Of a stretch of DNA of 5,872 nt, positions 1 through 5,845 are shown piece by piece. The notes below the pieces were generated by a model. The model was not told where the DNA came from. It saw only the letters and a program-made list of their open reading frames with translations, and did no database searches. The translations under genes and the position numbers were made by a program. The stretch comes from Novosphingobium sp. UBA1948 (GTDB taxonomy: Bacteria > Pseudomonadota > Alphaproteobacteria > Sphingomonadales > Sphingomonadaceae). Numbering within the stretch: position 1 is the first letter of the stretch; each line of letters starts with the position of its first letter. The stretch is from positions 1 to 5,872 of the forward strand of contig DDES01000045.1 of the NCBI GenBank assembly GCA_002336765.1, written 5' to 3'.

Positions 1-1
1 A

Positions 2-76
<75 letters not shown>

Positions 77-103
77 CCACTTTCAGGTGAAGCGCCCTTT
101 GCC

Positions 104-1009
104 TTAAAGCGCGCCGAAGGTCCAGCCCTCGGTTTGCGCAATTTTCGGGGTGAGGGCGGGCGGATGCCACAGGGCGGGCCATAGGGCAGCATCGCACGCC
201 GCGTGGCGCAGCCATGCGGCGGTGATCAGCGCATCGGCGGCGTGGTCGGCGATTGGGTCGAGGATCGGGCCAGAGGCGGCGATGGGGGCGCTGCCGAGTG
301 CCGCCAATGCCTGCGCCAGAGCGGCATGGTCGCGGATTTTCGAGGCGCGCGCGCTGCGGCCGGCGGCGATGGCGGCAATCGTGGTGTAGATTTCCACCAC
401 GACCTTGCCCGCCCCACCGCCCGATGCGGGCAGCGGATCGATGGGCCACACGACGATGTCCGGCGGCAGGCGGTGGAACAGGCGCATGCCCGCCAGCGAA
501 CCCTTGCCAACCTGCGCTGCACCCACGAGGTTGAAATTCGAGGTGGGCGCACAGCCCATCGCGGCTTGTGCATGCTCGGTCACGCGCATCCGCCCGCGCC
601 CTGCGGCATAGTGTTCGCCTTGCCTTTGCCCGTGGCGGCGGAAATGCGGGGCCAGATCGGGATGGTCGGCAAATGTGGTGGCGCCCAGATGCGGCTCATC
701 GGCGCAGACCGCCTCCACCAGTGCCCAGAGATCGCGCGCGGTGGCGGGGCTGTGCTCCCATGTCGGGAAAAATCCGCCCGCGTCCATAAAGGGCAGCGAC
801 TGGCCCAGATCAAAGCCGATCAGCGTCTCGGGCGGGGTTTCGTGGATCAGCCAGTCGAGCACTTCGGGCCGCGACCAGCGGTGATCGGGGCGGATCAGCG
901 CCGGTTCGGCATCCGCGGGCCCGATCAGCGCCACGGCAATCCCGCGATGGCGCTCACCCGCCGCGCCTGACCAGTCCACCGCCGCGTAATGGGTAAAGCG
1001 TGGGGTCAT
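104..1009 (-). CDS. uncharacterised RNase H-fold-like (DUF429-like) protein, coupled to rarA
   Basis: This encodes 301 aa from the ATG at 1009. A longer frame reaches a GTG at 1039, but the ATG overlaps the rarA stop as ATGA and has a purine-rich AAAGGCAG just upstream, so I prefer it. The N-terminus has a strand ending in VDWSG (D12), followed by a glycine-rich turn, and later GFDLG (D67). The middle has VGAAQVGKGSLAGM (about 162-175), then VWPID and VVVEIYTT (E206). The C-terminus has ADHAADALITAAWL (D255, D259). Acidic residues in a first strand, a central strand and a C-terminal 'DALxxA' helix are what DUF429 and other RNase H-like folds show, so a nuclease or nucleic-acid role is possible but unproven. 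There is no signal peptide or membrane segment, so it is probably cytoplasmic. The family assignment is from remembered motifs; the substrate is unknown. That the frame is a real gene is much surer than its function. Confidence 0.85.
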   Translation of the reverse strand: MTPRFTHYAAVDWSGAAGERHRGIAVALIGPADAEPALIRPDHRWSRPEVLDWLIHETPPETLIGFDLGQSLPFMDAGGFFPTWEHSPATARDLWALVEAVCADEPHLGATTFADHPDLAPHFRRHGQRQGEHYAAGRGRMRVTEHAQAAMGCAPTSNFNLVGAAQVGKGSLAGMRLFHRLPPDIVVWPIDPLPASGGGAGKVVVEIYTTIAAIAAGRSARASKIRDHAALAQALAALGSAPIAASGPILDPIADHAADALITAAWLRHAACDAALWPALWHPPALTPKIAQTEGWTFGAL

Positions 1010-2331
1010 CCCTGCCTTTCGCGGCGCTTGCGGTCCCACCAGTCGAGGCGTTTGGCAATCTCGCGCTCGAAACCGCGCTCGACGGGGCGGTAGAAGGACT
1101 GCGGCGCCATGCCTTCGGGCCAGTAATTGGCGCCGGAGAACGCATCGGGCGCATCGTGGTCATAGGCGTAATCCGCGCCATAGCCGATGTCTTTCATCAG
1201 CTTTGTGGGCGCGTTGAGGATGTTGGTGGGCGGCATCAGGCTGCCCGTTTCGCGCGCGCTGGCGGCGGCTTCTTTCCACGCCTTGTAGGCGGCGTTGGAT
1301 TTGGGTGCACTGGCCAGATAGAGGCAGGCCTGTGCCAGCGCCAGTTCGCCTTCGGGGCTGCCGAGGAATTCGTAGGCGTCTTTGGCGGCAAGGCATTGTT
1401 GCAGCGCTTGCGGGTCGGCAAGACCGATATCCTCACTGGCCATGCGCACCATGCGGCGGGCGAGGAACAGAGGATCTTCCCCAGCGGTCAGCATTCGCGC
1501 GAGATAATAAAGCGCGGCCTGCGGGTCCGATCCGCGCACCGCCTTGTGCAGGGCAGAGATCAGGTTGTAATGCCCGTCGCGGTCACGGTCATACACCGCC
1601 ACGCGGCGCTGCAGAAAGGCGCCAAGGCCGGACGGATCGAGTGGGGCACCCACTTGCGCGTTATAGAGCGTCTCGGCCTGCCCCAGCAGAAAGCGGCCAT
1701 CGCCATCGGCGGACGCGATCAATGCCTCGCGCGCGGGCGAGGTGAGGGGCAGGGGCACGCCCTCGGCCTCCTCGGCGCGGGCCAACAATTGCGCAAGTGC
1801 CTCGGGAGAAAGCCGGTGCAGGATCAACACCTGCGCGCGGCTGAGCAGCGCGGCATTGAGCGCGAAGCTGGGATTTTCGGTGGTGGCGCCCACCAAAGTC
1901 ACCACGCCCTTTTCCACATAGGGCAGGAAGCCATCCTGCTGCGCGCGGTTGAAACGGTGGATCTCGTCCACGAACAGTAGCGTGCGCTGGCCACGCAGCG
2001 AGAGTGCGCCCTCGGCTTCGGCAAACATGCGCTTCAAATCGGCAACGCCGGAAAACACCGCGCTGACACTGGCATAGCGCATGCCCACACTGGCGGCGAG
2101 CAAGCGCGCGATGCTGGTCTTGCCCGTGCCCGGTGGCCCCCACAGGATCATGCTCGACAAGCGCCCCGCCGCCACCATCCGCCCGATGGCGCCTTGCGGG
2201 CCGGTCAAATGCTCCTGCCCGATCACCTCTGACAAGTCCGCAGGACGCAGCCGCTCGGCAAGCGGAATAGCGCCGGCGGGGATCGCGCGCTCGGGATGGG
2301 CCGGTTCGTCCGGGGCGAAAAGGTCGGTCAT
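1006..2331 (-). CDS. rarA: RarA/MgsA, replication-associated recombination AAA+ ATPase
   Basis: This encodes 441 aa, the usual full length. RarA (MgsA; Mgs1/WRNIP1 in eukaryotes) is a tetrameric clamp-loader-like ATPase that acts at stalled replication forks and on single-stranded DNA gaps. Visible motifs are PLAERLRP near residue 23, the Walker A GPPGTGKT (65-72), the Walker B LLFVDEIH (118-125), sensor 1 GATTENPS (148-155), a trans-acting arginine in LLSRAQV (R165) and a sensor-2-type GDGRFLL (R213). The C-terminal oligomerisation region is intact, with YDRDRDGHYNLISALHK (about 247-263), SEDIGLADP (299-307), APKSNAAY (342-349) and the closing GYGADYAYDHD, YWPEG and FYRPVERG. The ATG fits the family's 'LF...PLAxRLRP' N-terminus, but no Shine-Dalgarno sequence precedes it. 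Its stop overlaps the next gene's start by 4 bases. No frameshift or missing catalytic residue is seen. Confidence 0.97.
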   Translation of the reverse strand: MTDLFAPDEPAHPERAIPAGAIPLAERLRPADLSEVIGQEHLTGPQGAIGRMVAAGRLSSMILWGPPGTGKTSIARLLAASVGMRYASVSAVFSGVADLKRMFAEAEGALSLRGQRTLLFVDEIHRFNRAQQDGFLPYVEKGVVTLVGATTENPSFALNAALLSRAQVLILHRLSPEALAQLLARAEEAEGVPLPLTSPAREALIASADGDGRFLLGQAETLYNAQVGAPLDPSGLGAFLQRRVAVYDRDRDGHYNLISALHKAVRGSDPQAALYYLARMLTAGEDPLFLARRMVRMASEDIGLADPQALQQCLAAKDAYEFLGSPEGELALAQACLYLASAPKSNAAYKAWKEAAASARETGSLMPPTNILNAPTKLMKDIGYGADYAYDHDAPDAFSGANYWPEGMAPQSFYRPVERGFEREIAKRLDWWDRKRRERQG

Positions 2332-2337
2332 GGGGTG

Positions 2338-2343
2338 GGTATA
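2338..2343 (-). promoter_or_regulatory. possible -10 element of a leaderless rarA transcript
   Basis: The minus strand reads TATACC here, 6 bases before the rarA ATG. The bases next to the ATG are C-rich, with no Shine-Dalgarno-like purine run. A -10 hexamer at this distance would place transcription start at or next to the A of the ATG. No convincing -35 box is present in the C-rich DNA upstream. This is a weak, motif-only call. Confidence 0.25.
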
Positions 2344-2371
2344 GGGATTTACGGGCAGGGGGGGAAGGTGA

Positions 2372-2470
2372 TGCCCCCGGCGGGCAAAGGGTTATCACCC
2401 TTTGCAATCCCCATCATGTCTTCGTTGCGCTCCGGCTCGTCCTTTGCGCGACCTCGCACCGCCGGAGGCA
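2372..2470. repeat. nested inverted-repeat element (REP-like) in the gap between rarA and the glycosyltransferase
   Basis: This lies in the 148-base gap after the glycosyltransferase stop and before rarA. The outer arms TGCCCCCGGCGG (2372-2383) and CCGCCGGAGGCA (2459-2470) are complementary at 11 of 12 positions. Directly inside the left arm is a perfect 9-bp hairpin, GCAAAGGGT (2384-2392) and ACCCTTTGC (2397-2405), with a 4-base loop. A second CCTTTGC at 2441-2447 can compete for pairing with GCAAAGG (2384-2390), so two alternative folds are possible. Neither side carries a T-run, so this is not a textbook intrinsic terminator. The layout resembles bacterial REP/BIME-type extragenic palindromes. 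Whether it is a dispersed family needs a genome search. It may also protect or end the upstream mRNA. Confidence 0.6.
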
Positions 2471-2479
2471 CCCTAACCC

Positions 2480-3655
2480 TTACTGCGCCGCCCGCTGACG
2501 GATCAAACGCAGGTACGTATCAGCCACGGCCTGATTGATGCGGTCCCACGAGAAATCACGGCTGCGGGCCTCGCCTGCCGCGCCGTGGGCCTTGCGTAGA
2601 TCGGCGTCCTCGACATAGGCGCGCACGGCCTGTGCAAAGGCATGGATATGGCCGGGCGGGATCAGGCGGCCCGACTGGCCATCGGCCACGAGGCTTTCCG
2701 ATCCGGTGGCCGCCGCGCAGACCACGGGCAGCGAGCAGGCCATCGCCTCGAGCGTGACATTGCCGAAAGTCTCGGTGATCGAGGGGAAGAAGAGCACATC
2801 CATGCTCGCCACGGCGCGACCCAGATCGGGGCCGGACTGGAAGCCCGCAAAGACGGCTTGGGGCAGGCGCGCCTCGAACCAGCCGCGCGCGGGGCCTTCG
2901 CCCACGATCAGCACGCGGTGCTTCACGCCCTTTTGCACCAGTTCGTCGATGGCGTCGGAGAAAACGTCGAGGCCCTTTTCCATCACGAGGCGCGAGAACA
3001 GGCCAACCACCACCTCGTCATCGGCGATGCCGAGGCTGCGGCGCCATGCCATATCGCGGCGCGAGGCGTCGAAGATGGTGCGGTCCACCCCGCGCGACCA
3101 CAGCGAGATGTCGTAATTCATGCGCTGTTCGCGCAGCACTTGCGCCATCGATTCCGAGGGTGCCACCAATCCGTCGCAACGGCGGTAAAACCGGCGCAGG
3201 ATGGCGGTGAGCAGCGGCTCGACCCATGCCAGATTGTAGTAGCGCGGATAGGTATCGAAGCGGGTGTGGACGCTGGCCAGCACCGGCAGACCCTTGGCCC
3301 GCGCCCAAGTCACGGCGCGGTGGGCGGTGATGTCGGGGCTGGAAACATGCACGATGTTGGGGGCAAAAGACTCCAGATCGCGTCGCACATGGGCGGGCAG
3401 GCCGCTGGGGATGCGGTATTCGCCGCGGCCGGGCACGGCAAAGCTGGGCACATTGACCAGATCGCCGGTGGCCGGAAAGGCCGGATTTTCCACCACGGGC
3501 GAATAGACCCGCACTTGTGCGCCCTGCGCCAGCAGATAGCCTACCAGCCGGTTAAGCGCCTGATTGGCGCCATCGCGCACATAGTTGTAATTGCCGCTGA
3601 ACAGCGCGATGCGCAGATCCTGGTTGCGGACTGGCAGAGTATCGATTGTCGTCAT
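2480..3655 (-). CDS. GT4-type retaining glycosyltransferase
   Basis: This encodes 391 aa and is complete. It is a two-domain GT-B enzyme that would transfer a sugar from a nucleotide donor to a lipid or glycan acceptor on the cytoplasmic side of the membrane. The N-terminal acceptor domain has RIALFSGNYNYVRDG (15-29), a glycine-containing first loop, then PNIVHVSSPD (99-108) and ASVHTRFDTYPRYY (127-140). The C-terminal donor domain begins near VVVGLFSRLVMEKGLD (215-230), continues through VLIVGEGP (248-255) and ends in the EX7E motif ETFGNVTLE (E295-E303). This motif is typical of GT4 enzymes and binds the donor. The overall look recalls GDP-mannose-dependent alpha-mannosyltransferases of the MgtA/PimB type, but donor and acceptor cannot be read from sequence alone. 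The ATG at 3655 has AAAGG 9 bases upstream. There are no transmembrane segments. It is divergent from another glycosyltransferase at 3894. Confidence 0.93.
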   Translation of the reverse strand: MTTIDTLPVRNQDLRIALFSGNYNYVRDGANQALNRLVGYLLAQGAQVRVYSPVVENPAFPATGDLVNVPSFAVPGRGEYRIPSGLPAHVRRDLESFAPNIVHVSSPDITAHRAVTWARAKGLPVLASVHTRFDTYPRYYNLAWVEPLLTAILRRFYRRCDGLVAPSESMAQVLREQRMNYDISLWSRGVDRTIFDASRRDMAWRRSLGIADDEVVVGLFSRLVMEKGLDVFSDAIDELVQKGVKHRVLIVGEGPARGWFEARLPQAVFAGFQSGPDLGRAVASMDVLFFPSITETFGNVTLEAMACSLPVVCAAATGSESLVADGQSGRLIPPGHIHAFAQAVRAYVEDADLRKAHGAAGEARSRDFSWDRINQAVADTYLRLIRQRAAQ

Positions 3656-3750
3656 CGCCAGCGCCTTTAGCGCGCCGACGGCAGCTTGGCCAGAGCCGCC
3701 CGTTCAGGTGGGTGGACAGGGGCGGCAAAAGTCCGGAAACGGGATGGCGG

Positions 3751-3830
3751 CGTATAAAATAGGTATAAATAGCAGGCTGCCAAGCTTGCATTTATTGCAT
3801 GATCGTGGTTCAGACGTCCATAAGTTGCAT
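3751..3830. promoter_or_regulatory. AT-rich divergent control region with short repeats
   Basis: The 238-base gap between the two divergent glycosyltransferases is GC-rich except here. It holds a near-perfect direct repeat, GTATAAAATAG and GTATAAATAG (3752-3762 and 3763-3772; one A shorter in the second copy). It also holds three copies of TTGCAT, at 3786-3791, 3795-3800 and 3825-3830. The middle TTGCAT plus CATAAG (3819-3824, 18-base spacing) is a possible plus-strand promoter for the gene at 3894. The repeats could be regulator sites or chance in AT-rich DNA. No known operator was recognised. Confidence 0.4.
3755..3783 (-). promoter_or_regulatory. candidate promoter for the minus-strand glycosyltransferase
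   Basis: On the minus strand a -35-like TTGGCA (3783-3778) is followed, after 16 or 17 bases, by TATTTT (3761-3756) or ATTTTA (3760-3755). It sits in the only clearly AT-rich patch of the divergent gap, about 100 bases before the ATG at 3655. The call rests on resemblance to a sigma-70 promoter and on context. Alphaproteobacterial promoters are poorly conserved, so the exact hexamers are uncertain. Confidence 0.35.
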
Positions 3831-3893
3831 AAGAGGGACAGGGGCGAGGCTCGTTGCTATCTTTTGGCAACGGTGCATTGTGGAAGATGCTTG

Positions 3894-5027
3894 GTGAAGC
3901 TGGAAATCTGGCACAATATCGTGTGGTCGGCCTATAAGGCCAAGGTGTTTAGCGCCTTGGCCGAGATGGCGCCGCAGCAGGGTGTGGATATCAAGGTATA
4001 CCAGATTGCCACCACCAACCATGACCGCGAGTCCCTGTCGGCTGTCGATACCAGCCTGCACCGCTATCCCTACGAATTGATTTTCGACACCGCCTATTCG
4101 CGGGTGCCGCTCAAGGATTTGCTGCGTGCGGTGGTGGGGCGGACATGGCGTTCGGACGCCGATGTAACCATGCTGGTTGAAATTTCGCGGCCCGAATATT
4201 GGGCTCAGGCGCTGGTGCTATGGTTGCAGGGGCGCAAGCGCGCTGTGTTCTGCGACTCGACCTTGTATGACCATCACCAGACTTTCTGGAAAGGACTGGC
4301 CAAGCGGGTGATGTTTGCCCTGTGCGGCAATGTGTTCTGCTATGGACAGCGGGCCCGCGAGTATGCCCTGCATTTCGGGGTGAAGCCCGAAAACATCTTT
4401 CACCGTAATCAGGCCGCCGCTCTGCCCGAAGACTATGACGCGGCCACCATTCCCGCGCAACGCGTCGTGAAAGACAGCGGGGTGCCGCTGTTCCTGTATG
4501 TTGGCCGATTGAGCGCGGAAAAGCGGATCGAAACGCTGATCGAGGCTTTCGCCCGCGTTTTGCCTCAGATGCCGCAGGCGCGGCTGCGCATTGTCGGCGG
4601 CGGGCCGCAGGCCGGGGCGCTGAAAGCGCTGGCCGTCCAATTGGGCGTGGACGCTTCGGTGGAATTTACCGGCGGGCAGAGTCTGGCGCAGATTTTCGAC
4701 CACTATCTCGCCGCCACCGCCAAGGTGCTGCCGAGTTGGAGCGAGCCGTGGGGGCTGGTGGTGAACGAGGCGCTGCATTTCGGTTGTCCCGTAATCGTCT
4801 CGCACCGCTGCGGTTGTGTGCCCGAACTGGTCGAGGATTCGGGGGCCGGTGAGACATTCCTCTGCGATGATGTGGCGGATCTTGCGGGCAAATTGCTTGC
4901 TGCGCCACAGCGCTACGGCGATCGCGCCGCGACCGCGCAGGCGGCCTTGGCCAAGATCGCGCCCTATACGCCGCAGGCCACGGCACGCGCTATTCTGGCA
5001 GGCGTGCAGACCATCATGGCACGTTGA
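3894..5027 (+). CDS. glycosyltransferase, family-4-like (GT-B fold)
   Basis: This encodes 377 aa from a GTG start. The frame is open further upstream, but that part reads like noncoding DNA, lies in the AT-rich promoter patch and partly runs antisense to the neighbouring gene. GGAAG (3882-3886) sits 7 bases before GTG 3894, and the protein then begins with a hydrophobic strand, KLEIWHNIVWS. A TTG directly before it (3891) is the alternative. The donor-binding half starts near PLFLYVGRLSAEKRIETLIEAF (198-219), with RIVGGGPQAGALK (232-244) next. It closes with the EX7E motif EPWGLVVNE (E284-E292) and CPVIVSHRCGCVPELV (298-313). These are GT4 hallmarks. The N-terminal half is less conserved and gives no substrate clue. 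An exopolysaccharide, lipopolysaccharide or glycolipid role is the natural guess. By eye its third positions are slightly less GC-rich than those of the divergent glycosyltransferase. No membrane segment is obvious. Confidence 0.92.
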   Translation: MKLEIWHNIVWSAYKAKVFSALAEMAPQQGVDIKVYQIATTNHDRESLSAVDTSLHRYPYELIFDTAYSRVPLKDLLRAVVGRTWRSDADVTMLVEISRPEYWAQALVLWLQGRKRAVFCDSTLYDHHQTFWKGLAKRVMFALCGNVFCYGQRAREYALHFGVKPENIFHRNQAAALPEDYDAATIPAQRVVKDSGVPLFLYVGRLSAEKRIETLIEAFARVLPQMPQARLRIVGGGPQAGALKALAVQLGVDASVEFTGGQSLAQIFDHYLAATAKVLPSWSEPWGLVVNEALHFGCPVIVSHRCGCVPELVEDSGAGETFLCDDVADLAGKLLAAPQRYGDRAATAQAALAKIAPYTPQATARAILAGVQTIMAR

Positions 5028-5051
5028 TTTACTGCTGCCGTTCCCGCCACG

Positions 5052-5090
5052 AAAAAGACGCATGACTCGCCGGGAAGGGTGAGCCATGCG
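5052..5090 (-). terminator. intrinsic terminator of the glycine-zipper gene
   Basis: Positions 5059-5069 and 5080-5090 form an 11-position stem (CGCATGACTCG with TGAGCCATGCG). It has one A-C mismatch and one terminal G-T wobble, with a GC-rich 10-base loop. On the minus strand the hairpin is followed by GTCTTTTTC (five T, positions 5056-5052), as expected of a Rho-independent terminator. It lies about 80 bases past the stop at 5171. On the plus strand no T-run follows, so it serves the converging plus-strand gene poorly, if at all. Confidence 0.75.
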
Positions 5091-5101
5091 CGCAAGGTTA
5101 G

Positions 5102-5137
5102 GGCGCCCGCCGAATGCAGAGGGGGATGGTGGGCGCC
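5102..5137. repeat. second inverted repeat in the convergent gap
   Basis: GGCGCCCGCC (5102-5111) and GGTGGGCGCC (5128-5137) pair over 10 positions, with one G-T wobble and a 16-base purine-rich loop. It lies between the stop of the minus-strand glycine-zipper gene and its T-tract hairpin. No T-run follows on either strand. It could help stabilise or pause the 3' end of that transcript, or be chance in GC-rich DNA. The rest of the 143-base gap (5028-5170) shows nothing else I can support. Confidence 0.4.
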
Positions 5138-5170
5138 GTCTCGGGAGGGGGGAAAGAGGGGCGGAGCCGC

Positions 5171-5695
5171 TTAACGGCGCCAGTCGTGCCCGCCGCGATA
5201 ACCGTCGCGGTCATAGCCGCGATCATAACCGCCACGATCATAACCACCGCGATACCCGTCATGATCGCCGCGATAGCCGCCGTAATACCCGCCGCGCGGC
5301 GCATAGCCGCCGCCATAGGGGCGACCGTCACGATAATAGCGGCTGCCGTAGCTGTCCCAATAGAAGCCATCGCGCCACACCCAGCTGCGATCCACCACAT
5401 AGGCCGGGGCGTAGGCAGGGGTATAGACCGGATAGGCCGGAGCATAGGCCACCGGCGGCGGAGGGGGCGGCGGTGCATAGGCGGGAGCGTAGGTGACGCG
5501 GGTGCGGCTGCGGCCATCCGACACGGCGGCGCCGATCGCCAGGCCAATAATGCCACCGACAATACCGGCTGCCACAGCATCACCGCCGCCGCCACGGCCA
5601 TAGCCATGCGCCTGCGCGGGTGTAGCGGCCACCGACGCGGTCAGCGTCGCGGCAGTGGCAAGGGCGAGAAGGGTCTTCTTGGCAAACTGGGTCAT
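5171..5695 (-). CDS. secreted glycine-zipper protein with a Gly/Tyr/Arg/Asp-rich repeat tail
   Basis: This encodes 174 aa from the ATG at 5695, which has GGGGAG 8 bases upstream. An open frame reaches 5743, but those extra residues precede the signal peptide and cross a hairpin, so I reject them. Residues 1-29 are a Sec signal peptide: KK, a hydrophobic Ala/Leu/Thr core, and TPAQA as the cleavage site before H30. Residues 40-58 (AVAAGIVGGIIGLAIGAAV) form a glycine zipper (G47, G51, G55), typical of small envelope proteins that insert in or line a membrane. Next come a Pro/Tyr/Ala segment with seven prolines (about 69-100), a Trp/Tyr block (SWVWRDGFYWDSYGSRYY) and a tail of short GYRGG/GYDRG repeats to the end. 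Such proteins are common in sphingomonads and relatives, but their function is unknown. A periplasmic or outer-membrane location is inferred. It appears monocistronic, with a terminator downstream. Confidence 0.88.
   Translation of the reverse strand: MTQFAKKTLLALATAATLTASVAATPAQAHGYGRGGGGDAVAAGIVGGIIGLAIGAAVSDGRSRTRVTYAPAYAPPPPPPPVAYAPAYPVYTPAYAPAYVVDRSWVWRDGFYWDSYGSRYYRDGRPYGGGYAPRGGYYGGYRGDHDGYRGGYDRGGYDRGYDRDGYRGGHDWRR
5174..5290. repeat. degenerate 9-15 base tandem repeats in the 3' end of the glycine-zipper gene
   Basis: The plus strand repeats variants of 'cgatcataaccgccg' and 'cgatagccgccg'. On the minus strand these code for the GYDRG, GYRGG and GYDRD units. The repeats are imperfect in spacing and in sequence, and all seem to keep frame. 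Short in-frame repeats like these can change copy number by slippage, so tail length may vary between strains. Confidence 0.7.
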
Positions 5696-5727
5696 GGTCG
5701 CGTCTCCCCGAAAGTCACCTGCCGTTT

Positions 5728-5743
5728 GTGGCACCCTTGCCAC
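5728..5743. promoter_or_regulatory. perfect 6-bp dyad in the leader of the glycine-zipper gene
   Basis: GTGGCA (5728-5733) and TGCCAC (5738-5743) are separated by 4 bases, 32 bases upstream of the ATG at 5695. It could be a small leader hairpin in the mRNA or a protein-binding dyad near the promoter. A possible promoter lies further upstream on the minus strand: TGGACA, then an 18-base spacer, then CATGAT, at about 5796-5767. It is weak. Confidence 0.35.
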
Positions 5744-5845
5744 CCCCTATCGGCATCCGACTTTCTATCATGATTCGCTGTCTAGCGGAATGTCCATGAA
5801 TGGATGCGGGACGCGGCGTTTATCTGGCGTTCAGCTTGACGCGGG

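Noticed and set aside
203..970. Plus-strand open frame antisense to the RNase H-like gene (255 codons)
   Set aside because: The minus-strand frame has the ATGA coupling to rarA and recognisable motifs; the plus-strand product is low-complexity Arg/Gly/Ala/His.
1000..1980. Long plus-strand open frame antisense to rarA (326 codons)
   Set aside because: It is entirely opposite a well-conserved rarA reading frame, and its translation (many His, Gly, Arg and Gln, no motifs) is typical of antisense frames in GC-rich DNA.
2642..3670. Long plus-strand open frame antisense to the glycosyltransferase (342 codons)
   Set aside because: The minus strand carries a clear GT4 enzyme with an EX7E motif. The plus-strand translation shows no domain and has the same His/Gly/Arg-rich shadow composition.
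3591..3893. N-terminal extension of the plus-strand glycosyltransferase
   Set aside because: It overlaps the opposite gene and the promoter patch, shows no family similarity by eye, and a Shine-Dalgarno sequence precedes the GTG at 3894.
4218..5087. Minus-strand open frame antisense to the second glycosyltransferase (289 codons)
   Set aside because: It is a shadow of the plus-strand enzyme and runs through the terminator hairpin of the neighbouring gene.
5174..5290. Possible CRISPR-like array
   Set aside because: The units are short, degenerate, contiguous and in frame with a coding region; there are no unique spacers of constant length.
5729..5740. Possible sigma-54 promoter (TGGCAC...TTGC)
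   Set aside because: Only 2 bases separate the two blocks, whereas sigma-54 promoters need about 5. The GG-to-GC spacing is wrong on both strands.
5114..5773. Plus-strand frame across the glycine-zipper gene (219 codons)
   Set aside because: Its Ile/Ala-rich repetitive product is the antisense reading of the GYDRG repeats. The minus frame has a good signal peptide and ribosome binding site.
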